Below are positions 5,751-13,408 of a DNA stretch of 28,357 nt, in pieces; positions within the stretch are counted from its first letter, which is position 1; each line of letters opens with the position of its first letter. The position numbers and the translations under genes are program-made. This DNA comes from a virus. The stretch lies in the IMG/VR virus record IMGVR_UViG_3300042563_003875, positions 1 to 28,357 of that record; one strand, 5' to 3'. The notes below the pieces were generated by a model that was not told the origin of the DNA, searched no databases, and was given only the letters and a program-made list of their open reading frames with translations.

Positions 5751-5753
5751 CAG

Positions 5754-6110
5754 ATGCCCAACGACAAGCTGCCCTCGTGGGATGCCCGGCAGCGGTCCCC
5801 GAAATACTACCCGCAGGAAGTCCGCCGGGCCATCGACCCGGAAACCGGGCGGCCCTTCGGTAAAATCTCCCTGACTCAAAAGCTCAAACTCAAAACCATG
5901 AACACCCTGCTCCGCCCCTTCCTCACCCAATGGCTGCCACGCCAGCTGCTGAAGATGCTCTCCGCCGGGGCCGCCGTGATCGGGGCAACCCAAGAGAGTG
6001 CCGACCAGACCGCGCTCTTCCTCACCGCTGGAGCCGCGTGGCTTTTGGAGATCGCCCTATCGTGGTTGTCTGTGAAATGGGCGCGGAAAAATACCGCCCC
6101 CACCCTCTGA
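5754..6110 (+). CDS. Holin-like membrane protein candidate
   Basis: The product has 118 aa. The N-terminal 48 residues are hydrophilic ('MPNDKLPSWDARQRSPKYYP'). Two hydrophobic stretches follow: about 63-79 (around 'KMLSAGAAVIGATQ') and about 86-109 ('TALFLTAGAAWLLEIALSWL'), then a basic end 'SVKWARKNTAPTL'. An in-frame ATG at 5898 would give a 70-aa protein consisting almost only of the membrane part, which is more typical of a holin, so start choice is open. The gene follows the lipoprotein stop by three bases and is flanked by lipoprotein genes upstream of the endolysin. The holin call rests on size, membrane segments and position only. Confidence 0.5.
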   Translation: MPNDKLPSWDARQRSPKYYPQEVRRAIDPETGRPFGKISLTQKLKLKTMNTLLRPFLTQWLPRQLLKMLSAGAAVIGATQESADQTALFLTAGAAWLLEIALSWLSVKWARKNTAPTL

Positions 6111-6121
6111 GCGCCACCGCT

Positions 6122-6364
6122 ATGCAACGCTCCGCCCTCCTGATCTTCGCCCTGCTGGCTACTGCTGGCCTGCCGGGCTGCCAGGCTATCCGCACCGCCC
6201 GCGCCGAGCGGGAGATGCGGGAGTTCTGGGGAGATGGCTATGACAAGGCTAAGGCCGAAATGGACGGGGCCACCTATGCCGCATGGGTGCTGAGCTGGGA
6301 AGACGGGCCGCCGGTCACTTTCCGGGAGGCTGCTGCCCAGCAGGCGCTTCCCTCCCCCCGCTGA
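6122..6364 (+). CDS. Small lipoprotein, 80 aa (outer-membrane spanin candidate)
   Basis: This starts at the ATG at 6122; a longer in-frame extension to 5930 overlaps the preceding gene and is rejected. Residues 1-19 are a lipoprotein signal ('MQRSALLIFALLATAGLPG') followed by Cys20. The mature part is 60 residues, helical and charged ('RTARAEREMREFWGDGYDKA'), ending with 'AAAQQALPSPR'. A short lipoprotein inside a lysis cassette is the usual form of an outer-membrane spanin (Rz1-like). It is the second lipoprotein gene within 1 kb. Confidence 0.62.
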   Translation: MQRSALLIFALLATAGLPGCQAIRTARAEREMREFWGDGYDKAKAEMDGATYAAWVLSWEDGPPVTFREAAAQQALPSPR

Positions 6365-6390
6365 ATTCCACCACCAACCTGCCCTCTACT

Positions 6391-6660
6391 ATGCTCGCTA
6401 AACTCCTCAAACTTTTCCCCCTGGATGCCCTCCTGCGGGCGGCCGCCCAGCTGCTCATGGATAACAAGGCGCATCTGGTCACCGCGGTGCTGTCGCTGAT
6501 CGCCCAGGCGGAAGCATCCATCGCCGGAGGTGGTGCAAAATTCGCGTGGGTGCGCACCCGCGTGGGGCCACTGCTCCACGGAAAAGCGGGGTGGGTGGTT
6601 GATAGTGCCATCCAGCTGCTGGTGGCCTTTGCCAAGAGCAAGACCCCCGCCGTGAAATAA
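6391..6660 (+). CDS. Small amphipathic protein, possible LLH-type holin
   Basis: The product has 89 aa from the ATG at 6391, which has the C-rich leader 'CCTGCCCTCTACT' before it. A longer frame from 6283 overlaps the lipoprotein gene. Hydrophobic and amphipathic helices alternate: 'LAKLLKLFPLDALLRAAAQL', 'HLVTAVLSLIAQAEASI', a Gly-rich turn, and 'VVDSAIQLLVAFAKSKTPAV'. The A-E-A-x-I-x-G-G-G motif followed by a final helix resembles the C-terminal part of LLH-family phage holins, though no clear N-terminal membrane segment is present. It stands just before the endolysin gene. Treat the function as tentative. Confidence 0.45.
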   Translation: MLAKLLKLFPLDALLRAAAQLLMDNKAHLVTAVLSLIAQAEASIAGGGAKFAWVRTRVGPLLHGKAGWVVDSAIQLLVAFAKSKTPAVK

Positions 6661-6695
6661 CTCATCTACACCACGCCTTCCCGGAATCCTCTAAT

Positions 6696-7307
6696 ATGAA
6701 CAGCTCCCAGATCAGACTGATCCAGCAACGCATCGGCGTGGCGGACGATGGCTTTTGGGGACCGGTCTCTATCAGGGGCGCGAAGGCGCACCTGCGGGGG
6801 CTGATGCCGGAGCCGCATCCCTTCCCGAAATCTGATCAGGCCAGCCTGTCGGCGTTTTACGGGGAGCGGGGCGACGAGGGCCAACTGACAAATCTGCCGG
6901 TGCCCCGGCTCGGCATCAAGTATGCCGGGCAGGAGGTGCGGACGATCCGTTGTCACCACCGGCTGGGCTCCAGCCTGCTGGCGGTGCTCCACGAGGTGCG
7001 GGCCTGGCAGGACGCGCAGCCACCGCTGACCCTGTGCGATGTGTTGGGGAATTACGATGGCTGCTACAACAACCGGCTGATGCGGAACGGCAGCACCCCC
7101 AGCCTGCACGCCCGCGGGGCGGCGATTGACTTCTGGGCCGGGCATAATGGCAACGCCACCCACTGGCCGCAGGCCGCCCTGATGCCTTTTGAGGTGATCG
7201 AAATTTTCGCCCGCCACGGCTGGCTATCCGGCGGGGCCTTCTGGGGCCGGGATGCCATGCACTTTCAAGCCACCCAACACCTTCACCACTATGTCTTCTC
7301 AAGCTGA
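6696..7307 (+). CDS. Endolysin: peptidoglycan-binding plus M15-type peptidase
   Basis: The protein has 203 aa. Residues about 4-34 ('QIRLIQQRIGVADDGFWGPV') match a peptidoglycan-binding repeat. The catalytic part is an M15-type (VanY/L-Ala-D-Glu) metallopeptidase: 'SLHARGAAIDFW' supplies H138 and D145, and 'WGRDAMHFQ' supplies D186 and H189, the usual zinc ligands and active-site residues. It should cut peptide cross-links of peptidoglycan at the end of the lytic cycle. There is no signal peptide, so a holin is needed, and two holin-like candidates lie upstream. The stop overlaps the next gene's start region by 17 bases. Confidence 0.85.
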   Translation: MNSSQIRLIQQRIGVADDGFWGPVSIRGAKAHLRGLMPEPHPFPKSDQASLSAFYGERGDEGQLTNLPVPRLGIKYAGQEVRTIRCHHRLGSSLLAVLHEVRAWQDAQPPLTLCDVLGNYDGCYNNRLMRNGSTPSLHARGAAIDFWAGHNGNATHWPQAALMPFEVIEIFARHGWLSGGAFWGRDAMHFQATQHLHHYVFSS

Positions 7308-7503
7308 CCCGTCCGATGTGGACGACCTCCTCCAGCAGTTGGCTGACGTTTACACCGAGGCCCTCGACTATCTGGACCACGCGGATCTGGAGGAGTTTGT
7401 GGCGGCGGAGTCCACCGCCCGGGAGGCCTGGCTGGAGCAGGTGGATGCCATCCGCGCCACCCGCCAACGCCCCGGGGCATTCCACAAAAAGTTCGTTCTA
7501 TGA
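7291..7503 (+). CDS. Small acidic hypothetical protein, 70 aa
   Basis: The ATG at 7291 lies inside the end of the endolysin gene, in another frame. The product is acidic and helical ('DVDDLLQQLADVYTEALDYL' then 'HADLEEFVAAESTAREAWLE') with a basic C-terminal tail 'RPGAFHKKFVL'. It is not recognised. Its stop overlaps the start of the next gene (ATGA at 7500-7503), so translation of the two is probably coupled. Small helical proteins of this kind sit upstream of terminase genes in Mu-like phages, but the role is not shown. Confidence 0.6.
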   Translation: MSSQADPSDVDDLLQQLADVYTEALDYLDHADLEEFVAAESTAREAWLEQVDAIRATRQRPGAFHKKFVL

Positions 7504-7766
7504 CCACCCCCCTCCCTTTCCCAGCCCTACCGGCGAAGATCCTCGTGATCATGGCCCGCCGCCCCAGCTCACCGAACACGGTGCGCACCCTTTGGGCATC
7601 GGTCGTGGAGGAAGTGCCCGACCGGCAAAAGCCAGAGCTGGTGGATGTGGAGCAGGGTCTGGAGCTACTCAAGGCGCAGGGGCAGGTGCTCGACCATGAA
7701 AACCCCTATCTGGGGATGGTCTGGAAACTGACCACGCTCGGCAAACTCAACCAGGGCCTCGTCTGA
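7500..7766 (+). CDS. Small hypothetical protein, possibly a winged helix, 88 aa
   Basis: Residues about 24-88 ('SPNTVRTLWASVVEEVPDRQ', 'DVEQGLELLKAQGQVLDHEN', 'GMVWKLTTLGKLNQGLV') have the helix-helix-beta pattern of a small winged helix with a D-V-E-x-G-L-E-x-L-K-A-Q-G-Q-V segment. There are no membrane segments. It is coupled by ATGA overlap to the preceding gene and ends five bases before the small-terminase start. A packaging or late-regulation role is plausible by position only. Confidence 0.6.
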   Translation: MTTPLPFPALPAKILVIMARRPSSPNTVRTLWASVVEEVPDRQKPELVDVEQGLELLKAQGQVLDHENPYLGMVWKLTTLGKLNQGLV

Positions 7767-7771
7767 AGTGA

Positions 7772-8302
7772 ATGGAAGCGCCACCCACCCGAAAAGTCAG
7801 ACCGGATGCCATCCTGCGGCAACTACCGGAGGAGCGGCAGCTCACCATCTTTGCGGCCCTGCAAAAACTGAGCTACGCGGATGTGAAAAAGAGTCTGGCG
7901 GCGGATGGGATCGAAATCGGCACCACGGCCTTGTCCGACTTCTATCAATTCTGGTGCTCGGAAACCTTTTTCCGCAAGGCGGAGGTGGGACGGCAGCAGC
8001 TGCTGGCCCAGATCACGGCCAGCACGCCGGAGCTGACCATGGAGCAGGCCACGGACCTGGCGGATGCGGCCTTCATCGCCACCACGGCGGCGGTGGGGGA
8101 TTTGCCGGGTTATCTGGGGGTGCGGAAAATTATTGCGGCGGAGCGGAAGACCCAGCTGGAAAGCCGCCGGGTGTCCCTGTTGGAGAAAAAGGCCAAGGCA
8201 CTGGATGCCCTCGAGGAGGACCTGAAAGCCAAGCGGGGCAAGGGCGGGCTGAGTGCGGAGACACTGAGCGTGATCGAAAATGCCTTGGGCATGATGAAAT
8301 AA
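7772..8302 (+). CDS. Terminase small subunit-like protein (Mu gp27/DUF3486 type)
   Basis: The product has 176 aa. The N-terminal 50 residues contain a DNA-binding helical region ('AILRQLPEERQLTIFAALQK', 'LSYADVKKSLAADGIEIGTT', 'ALSDFYQFW') similar to the HTH in Mu-like small terminases, where 'LP...R..I' is followed by a 'LS.F' recognition helix. The rest is a long helical region ending in a Lys/Glu-rich coiled coil ('LLEKKAKALDALEEDLKAKR'). It is immediately upstream of the large terminase gene (11-base gap). It should recognise phage DNA for packaging. Family assignment is from the N-terminal pattern and position. Confidence 0.7.
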   Translation: MEAPPTRKVRPDAILRQLPEERQLTIFAALQKLSYADVKKSLAADGIEIGTTALSDFYQFWCSETFFRKAEVGRQQLLAQITASTPELTMEQATDLADAAFIATTAAVGDLPGYLGVRKIIAAERKTQLESRRVSLLEKKAKALDALEEDLKAKRGKGGLSAETLSVIENALGMMK

Positions 8303-8313
8303 CCATTTTTGAA

Positions 8314-9813
8314 ATGAACCCCACGCTGACATTACCGGAGACCCCGCAGGAGGGCTGGCGCATCGCCAGCCAGCGGCCGGACCATGCGCGGGCGTTCAAG
8401 GGTGCGGCCAAGGCCATCCCGGAGAGCGATCAATATTGGGTATGGTATCAGCACCGCTGGGTGCATGACCAAAGCCTGCTGCGGGTGATGCGGAAAAGCC
8501 GCCGCGTGGGCATAAGTTATTCCACGGCCTACGACTACACGCGGCAGCACGCCGCCGAGGGGATGCGCTGGGACTCTTGGGTGAGCAGCCGGGATCTGGT
8601 CAGCGCCTTGGAATTCCACCGCTACTGCAAGAGCTTTTCACGGGCCTTGCACGCGGCCAGTCAGGATCTGGGCGCGGTGGTGCTGGACGAAGATAAACAG
8701 GTCAGTGCCCAAGTGCTGCACTTTGCCAATGGGACGCGAATCCACTCCCTGACGAGCAACCCGGACGCGATGGCCTCCAAGGGCGGCAACGTGGCCATGG
8801 ATGAATTCGACCTGCGCACCAACCAGGAGGAAGCCTATGCGGTGGCGCAGCCCACCATCATGTGGGGCGGGCGGTTGTCTATCATCACCAGTGTCCGCAA
8901 CGAGACCAGTTTTTTCAATCAGCGGATTGTGAAGCCAATCCTGGAGCAGGGGAACCCGATGGGGTGGAGCCTGCACACCGTGACGCTCCAAACGGCGCTG
9001 GATCAGGGTTTCTTGTGGAAGCTGCAAACCCGCCTCGGGGATAACGACCCTCGGCTGGCGATGGATGAGGCGGCCTTCTTTGATTTCTGCCGCAGCCAGT
9101 GCGCCGATGAAGAGACCTTCCTGCGGGAATACATGTGCCAACCGTCCTCGGACGATTCCGCCTTCCTCCCCTACGATCTGATCTTCTCGGCGGAGTATCC
9201 GGCGGGGAGCGATTGGGAGGTGTCAGGGCCGGAGGACATCGCAAACCGGGAATACTACTGCGGGCTGGATGTGGGCCGGGTGACGGATCTCACGGTGCTG
9301 TGGATTGCGGAAAAGATCGGCGGGGTTTTTCTCACCGTCAAAATCATCGAACTGAAGGGCATGGAGTTTTCCCGGCAGGAGGCGATCCTCTATCCATGGC
9401 TGGCGCACTGCCGCCGGGCCGGGATCGATGCCAGCGGACTGGGCCGCCAGTTTGCAGAGCGGGCGCGGCAGCGGTTTGGCCGGAAGATCGAGGAAGTGGT
9501 CTTCACGGCGGCTATGAAGGAGCAGCTGGCCTTCCCACTGCGCGGGGCCTTCGAAGATGGGCGGGTGAAGATCCCGGCGCTGGACAAAGTGCGCTCGGAT
9601 TTGCGCCTGATCAAAAAGACCACCACCGCCGCCGGGAATGTCAGGTTTGATGGCGAGCGGACCGCCGATGGCCACTCTGACAGATTCTGGGCGCTGGCCC
9701 TCTGCCTCCATGCGGGGTCCGGCACCGGGCCGGTGGCCATGCCACAAACTCTCAATTCCGCAGGGCCTGGCCGCCGCCCTGGCCAAGTCTCCACCCGTGC
9801 CCTCAAAGGCTGA
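8314..9813 (+). CDS. Terminase large subunit (Mu gp28-like)
   Basis: The product has 499 aa from the ATG at 8314; the frame is open 182 codons further upstream but there overlaps the small-terminase gene. The ATPase half has a deviant Walker A, 'MRKSRRVGIS' (59-68), Walker B 'NVAMDEFD' (149-156), and the coupling motif 'IITSVRNE' (180-187). The nuclease half has the RNase H-like acidic residues D309 in 'CGLDVGR', D362 in 'IDASG', and D446 in 'GHSDRF'. It drives DNA into the prohead and cuts it. Length and motif order match Mu-like terminases. If the phage is transposable, packaging would be headful with host flanks. Confidence 0.9.
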   Translation: MNPTLTLPETPQEGWRIASQRPDHARAFKGAAKAIPESDQYWVWYQHRWVHDQSLLRVMRKSRRVGISYSTAYDYTRQHAAEGMRWDSWVSSRDLVSALEFHRYCKSFSRALHAASQDLGAVVLDEDKQVSAQVLHFANGTRIHSLTSNPDAMASKGGNVAMDEFDLRTNQEEAYAVAQPTIMWGGRLSIITSVRNETSFFNQRIVKPILEQGNPMGWSLHTVTLQTALDQGFLWKLQTRLGDNDPRLAMDEAAFFDFCRSQCADEETFLREYMCQPSSDDSAFLPYDLIFSAEYPAGSDWEVSGPEDIANREYYCGLDVGRVTDLTVLWIAEKIGGVFLTVKIIELKGMEFSRQEAILYPWLAHCRRAGIDASGLGRQFAERARQRFGRKIEEVVFTAAMKEQLAFPLRGAFEDGRVKIPALDKVRSDLRLIKKTTTAAGNVRFDGERTADGHSDRFWALALCLHAGSGTGPVAMPQTLNSAGPGRRPGQVSTRALKG

Positions 9814-9835
9814 CGGTTTCCACTTTCACGACAAT

Positions 9836-10783
9836 ATGAAGAAGTCACAACCACCAACCCCAGAAAACAGTGCCACTGCAAGACCTTGCAAGGGTCAAAC
9901 ACGGGACGGAATGCCGTTTGCGGGTGATGTGCCCAGACCGGGGGGGGTAGGGCCTGAGCCAGACCAAAATGGGAAGCGGCCGTCCGGTGCTCTGATCCGG
10001 TCCATTAAGCGTCCCGGCGGCAAGGCCCGGTTGTTGCCTATCCTGCTGCCACTGATCGCCGAGCGGAAGCATATCTGTTATGTCGAACCGTTCGCCGGGA
10101 GCTTCACGGTGGGATTCAACAAGCCCCGCGCAGCCGTTAACGTGCTCAATGATATGGACGGGGAAATGCTGAATGCATTCCGGCAGCTCCAGCGTCATTC
10201 TGCCAGCCTGCTGGAAGAGCTGGACGGGATGATTAATTCCCGGGAGGAAATGTACCGGCTCAAAGCATCGAAAGGCGAGGGCCTTACTGAAATCCAGCGG
10301 GCCGCTTGGTTTTTGTGGACGGTGCATATCAGCTTTGGATCAGATGGGCGCACGTTCGGGGTCGTGAGGACCGGCCCATCCGGGGCGGCCACGAGGGTGT
10401 CCGCTCTGATGAGCAAGGTGAAGGCCCTCCGCCAACACTTGGATGGCGTCATCATCGAACACCTCGACTGGCTGCGCTGCCTGCGCCTTTACGATTCTCC
10501 TGATACGCTGTTTTTTCTGGACCCGCCTTACACCACCGGGAAGGTGGCAAGTTATGCCATGTTTACCGCCGCCGATATGGATGCGCTGCGGGACGGACTG
10601 CTGGAGTTGAAAGGGGCGTGGGTGCTGACGGTGGACGACACGGCGGACAACCGGCGGAGGTTCGGGCAGTGGCTGGCCGGTCTTAAAACCAGCCGGTCGG
10701 GGGTTTGCAACCAGGCCAAAGGGTCCAAGGACTTCAAAGAGCTGATCTGTGCATCATGGAAGGGAGGTCCAGCTGATGTCTGA
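9836..10783 (+). CDS. D12-class DNA N6-adenine methyltransferase
   Basis: The product has 315 aa from the ATG at 9836; an in-frame ATG at 9638 lies inside the terminase gene. Motifs: 'RPGGK' (59-63, the F/P-x-G-G-K box), SAM-binding 'YVEPFAGS' (82-89), 'NDMDGEM' (105-111), and catalytic 'DPPY' (229-232). Residues 1-50 are a polar extension not usual for Dam. It transfers methyl groups to adenine in double-stranded DNA; the target could be GATC but is not proven. Its stop overlaps the portal start by 8 bases, so it is translationally tied to head genes. Position between terminase and portal is unusual. It may protect packaged DNA from host restriction. Confidence 0.88.
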   Translation: MKKSQPPTPENSATARPCKGQTRDGMPFAGDVPRPGGVGPEPDQNGKRPSGALIRSIKRPGGKARLLPILLPLIAERKHICYVEPFAGSFTVGFNKPRAAVNVLNDMDGEMLNAFRQLQRHSASLLEELDGMINSREEMYRLKASKGEGLTEIQRAAWFLWTVHISFGSDGRTFGVVRTGPSGAATRVSALMSKVKALRQHLDGVIIEHLDWLRCLRLYDSPDTLFFLDPPYTTGKVASYAMFTAADMDALRDGLLELKGAWVLTVDDTADNRRRFGQWLAGLKTSRSGVCNQAKGSKDFKELICASWKGGPADV

Positions 10784-12332
10784 CCTATCAAACCGCCGCA
10801 CCCATCTTTCCGGGGTCGGCAATATGGTCCAGCAGGCCGGGCAGTGGCGGCAGACCCACAATCCGCTGCGGGGGCTGACCTCGGCAGTGGTGACCAGTTA
10901 CGTGGAGGCGGCGGAGCGCGGGGCGCAGGCGGACTTGCAGTGGCTGATCTTTTGGATTGAGCGGGAGAATGCGGTGCTGCTGGCGCTGGAAGAACGGTTT
11001 CGGGCGGCCCTGTCGGAACTGGACTGGGATGTGAAGATCCCGGACCACGTGCCGGAGGCGGACCGGGTGCTGGCAGAACGGCAGCAGCAGAGGCTGACGG
11101 AGTTCTATCACAGCCTGCGCGGGCTGCGGGGCAGCATCGAGGAGACGGGCATGGCCCGGTTCCGCGGGTGCAGCTTCCTCGAAAAGGCGTGGGTGCGCGG
11201 GCGGCTTTGTTTGGATGCGGTGCCGCCAGTCTATTTTGTCCGGGATGGCTACGGCCCATGGTCTTATAATGCGCAGGCCGGGAGCGGCAGCACCCTGGGG
11301 GTGCCGCTGGAGCTGCACCGCTGGGTCATCCGGGAGGTGGCGGCCCCAATCGGCAGGATCGCAGCGCGGCTGCACGTGATCCGGGGGATGTGCCTGGCAG
11401 ACTGGCAGGGGTATGTGGAGACCTTCGGCATCCCGGCCATCTTTGCGATCATGCCGGAGGGCGTGACCCCGGAGGATCAGGCGAAGTTCCAGAGCATCAT
11501 GGAGCAGATTATTTCCGATGCCCGGGGTGCCCTGCCTGCGGGGACTGACATCAAGACCGTGACCGGCAACAACGGCGCGGGCGGGTCTCCCTTCGCGGAG
11601 CTGATGGACTGGTGCGACAAGCAGTTGGTCCTCGCGGGCACCGGCGGCCTGCTGACGATGCTGGCGGAAAGTGGATCCGGCACCCTGGCGGGCGGAGCCC
11701 ACATGGAAGCGTTCCAACTGCTGGCCCGGCGGGAAGCGGTGATGGTTTCCGAATGTTTCCAAGACCAAGTGGACGCGGGTCTGCTGGAAGGATGGTTCCC
11801 CGGCCGGCCGCAATACGCCTATTTCGAACTGGCCGGAGCGGAAGAGAATGACCCGGACAAAGTGGTGGAACACTACGTGGCGCTGAAGGGCGCGGGCATG
11901 GTGATGCGAACGGAACAGCTGGCGGAAAAGACCGGCTATGATTTTGAGGAAGGGGCAGCCCCGGATGGACAGGAAGTGGATCCGCTGGCGGTGGCAAACG
12001 CCCTGCCGGAGGGTGTGGTGCTGAATGCGGATCCGGCCCCGGCGGCGGATGCGGTGGTGGAAGATGACCCCGCAGCGGATGCCACGCTGGCGGCCCGGCG
12101 GGAATTGGCGGCGGCGCTGAATGATGATTTTGAGGGGATTCGCACCCTGCTGCTGGCCTTGGCAGAGCTGGAACCCGGCACGCCGGAGTTTGTGGCGGCG
12201 GCGGAGGAAGCGCAGCGGGCGGTGGATCAACTGGCGGGCGCGGCCCCCGGCACCCTGGCCGCTGACAAGGCCATGGAAAGCCTGATGGCGGAAGGCCTGC
12301 TGGAAGGCTGGGCCATGGACACGGAACCCTGA
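10776..12332 (+). CDS. Portal protein (Mu gp29/DUF935 family)
   Basis: The product has 518 aa from the ATG at 10776. This is one of few starts with a purine-rich Shine-Dalgarno-like GGGAGG, eight bases upstream inside the methylase gene. DUF935 features are an early 'LQWLIFWIERENAVLLALEE' helix region, 'WDVKIPDHVPEAD', 'DWQGYVETFGIPAIFAIMP', and 'GGAHMEAFQLLARREA' near the stem. The C-terminal about 120 residues are acidic and Ala-rich. Portal rings form the DNA entry vertex and the tail attachment point. In Mu the next gene is the F head protein; here the protease follows directly. Confidence 0.88.
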   Translation: MSDLSNRRTHLSGVGNMVQQAGQWRQTHNPLRGLTSAVVTSYVEAAERGAQADLQWLIFWIERENAVLLALEERFRAALSELDWDVKIPDHVPEADRVLAERQQQRLTEFYHSLRGLRGSIEETGMARFRGCSFLEKAWVRGRLCLDAVPPVYFVRDGYGPWSYNAQAGSGSTLGVPLELHRWVIREVAAPIGRIAARLHVIRGMCLADWQGYVETFGIPAIFAIMPEGVTPEDQAKFQSIMEQIISDARGALPAGTDIKTVTGNNGAGGSPFAELMDWCDKQLVLAGTGGLLTMLAESGSGTLAGGAHMEAFQLLARREAVMVSECFQDQVDAGLLEGWFPGRPQYAYFELAGAEENDPDKVVEHYVALKGAGMVMRTEQLAEKTGYDFEEGAAPDGQEVDPLAVANALPEGVVLNADPAPAADAVVEDDPAADATLAARRELAAALNDDFEGIRTLLLALAELEPGTPEFVAAAEEAQRAVDQLAGAAPGTLAADKAMESLMAEGLLEGWAMDTEP

Positions 12333-12344
12333 AACTTTTTTGAT

Positions 12345-13361
12345 ATGAAATTCACACTCACAGGAACGGATGGCTGGTTTGATCTGCTGCGCCCGGGGGA
12401 ATTCCACAACGAGGCCACGGTGGCCGGGGAAACCCGCTACGTGCTCCAAGTGGTGGCCCCGGAGGATCTGGCGGACCTGATCGCACTCTGGGAGGAGCAG
12501 GGAAAACCTGAGCTCCTGATCGACCGTGAACACGAAAGCCACAAGCCGGGCGGGAATAGCGAGGCGCTCGGATGGATGAAGGGGCTGCGCCTCTCCCCTG
12601 CCGGGGTGCTGCAAGCGCAGGCCCGGTGGTCTGCTGCGGGGCTGGCCCTGCTGGAGGGCGGCAGTTATCGATACTGTAGCGCCAGCGTGAAGACCACGCC
12701 CATGGACGGAGCCAACGGCAACGGGGCCACCCGCGAGGATCCCGTGCGGGTCCGGCTGGTGGTGCTGAGCCGGATCGGCCTGACCAATCTCCCGGCCGTC
12801 GATGGCCTGCTACCCATTTCCAACAGTCTGCCCGCTGACGCGGCGGGCGGAGGAACCCAACCGGCGGCACTGCCCGCCACAACCCAACCCAAAAAAATGA
12901 CAAAACTCGCTGCCCTGCTGGGCCTGCCGGAAACGGCCACCGAAGATGAACTCGCCGCGGCGCTGCAATCCCTGATCGATGCCGGGAAAGCGGCCACGGA
13001 GGAAGGCGCGGAAGCCACCATGGAGGAATTCAAAAACTGTGTGCCGGAAAGCTCCCGCTCCTTTTTCAAGGAAATGCTGGTGACCAACCGCAAGGTCACG
13101 CTGGAAGTGCTGAACGGTCTGAAGGCCGCCGCCGAAACCAACCGCCAACAGGAAGAGGTCCGGGTGCATAACCGAGCCGGGGCCGGAGTGGTGACCACTC
13201 CCGCCGGGGTGAAGGATGCGCCAGGCCAGGCAGACCGCAGCTACGCCCAGAAAGCGGCCGTGATCGACGTGCTGAACCGCTCCGCCAACAAAGGCATGAC
13301 CCACACCGCCGCCTTCGAAGTCGCCTGTGGAGAAAAACCCGAACTTTTCGCCGCCCGCTGA
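12345..13361 (+). CDS. Prohead protease/scaffold (Mu I-like)
   Basis: The product has 338 aa. Residues about 1-165 resemble the Mu I protease: 'LLIDREHES' (57-65) carries the conserved D-x-E-H, followed by 'GWMKGLRLSPAGVLQAQARW' and 'YRYCSASV' (108-115), the equivalent of Y-R-Y-x-S-P. Residues from about 185 onward form a helical scaffold ('LAALLGLPETATEDELAAAL') separated by an Ala/Pro/Thr linker. The whole would assemble with the capsid and then cleave it and itself. An internal ATG at 12897 probably makes the scaffold alone. Confidence 0.82.
   Translation: MKFTLTGTDGWFDLLRPGEFHNEATVAGETRYVLQVVAPEDLADLIALWEEQGKPELLIDREHESHKPGGNSEALGWMKGLRLSPAGVLQAQARWSAAGLALLEGGSYRYCSASVKTTPMDGANGNGATREDPVRVRLVVLSRIGLTNLPAVDGLLPISNSLPADAAGGGTQPAALPATTQPKKMTKLAALLGLPETATEDELAAALQSLIDAGKAATEEGAEATMEEFKNCVPESSRSFFKEMLVTNRKVTLEVLNGLKAAAETNRQQEEVRVHNRAGAGVVTTPAGVKDAPGQADRSYAQKAAVIDVLNRSANKGMTHTAAFEVACGEKPELFAAR
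12897..13361 (+). CDS. Internal-start scaffold product (Mu Z-like), in frame with the protease
   Basis: The ATG at 12897 lies in frame within the protease gene (codon 185), exactly at the boundary between the linker and the scaffold domain. It is preceded by CAACCCAACCCAAAAAA, a C/A-rich, G-free leader like those before other late genes in this window. The 154-aa product, starting 'MTKLAALLGLPE', would be the scaffold without the protease. Mu and lambda both make nested scaffolds this way; here it is inferred, not shown. Confidence 0.6.
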   Translation: MTKLAALLGLPETATEDELAAALQSLIDAGKAATEEGAEATMEEFKNCVPESSRSFFKEMLVTNRKVTLEVLNGLKAAAETNRQQEEVRVHNRAGAGVVTTPAGVKDAPGQADRSYAQKAAVIDVLNRSANKGMTHTAAFEVACGEKPELFAAR

Positions 13362-13408
13362 GCGGACGCGAACCCTCAAACTGAATCCTGACAACTGAAC
13401 CCAATATC

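Noticed and set aside
5208-5993. A 261-codon minus-strand frame opposite the lysis cassette
   Set aside because: It is Gly-rich without a domain and covers three plausible plus-strand genes with lipobox or membrane features.
7768-8313. Possible 182-codon N-terminal extension of the large terminase
   Set aside because: It overlaps the small-terminase gene completely and is Gly-rich with no motifs; the ATG at 8314 fits the usual terminase length.
10788-12614. A 608-codon minus-strand frame opposite the portal gene
   Set aside because: It is the antisense of a well-supported DUF935 portal gene, is rich in Arg/His/Pro/Gln, and has no domain. Long antisense frames are common in high-GC DNA.
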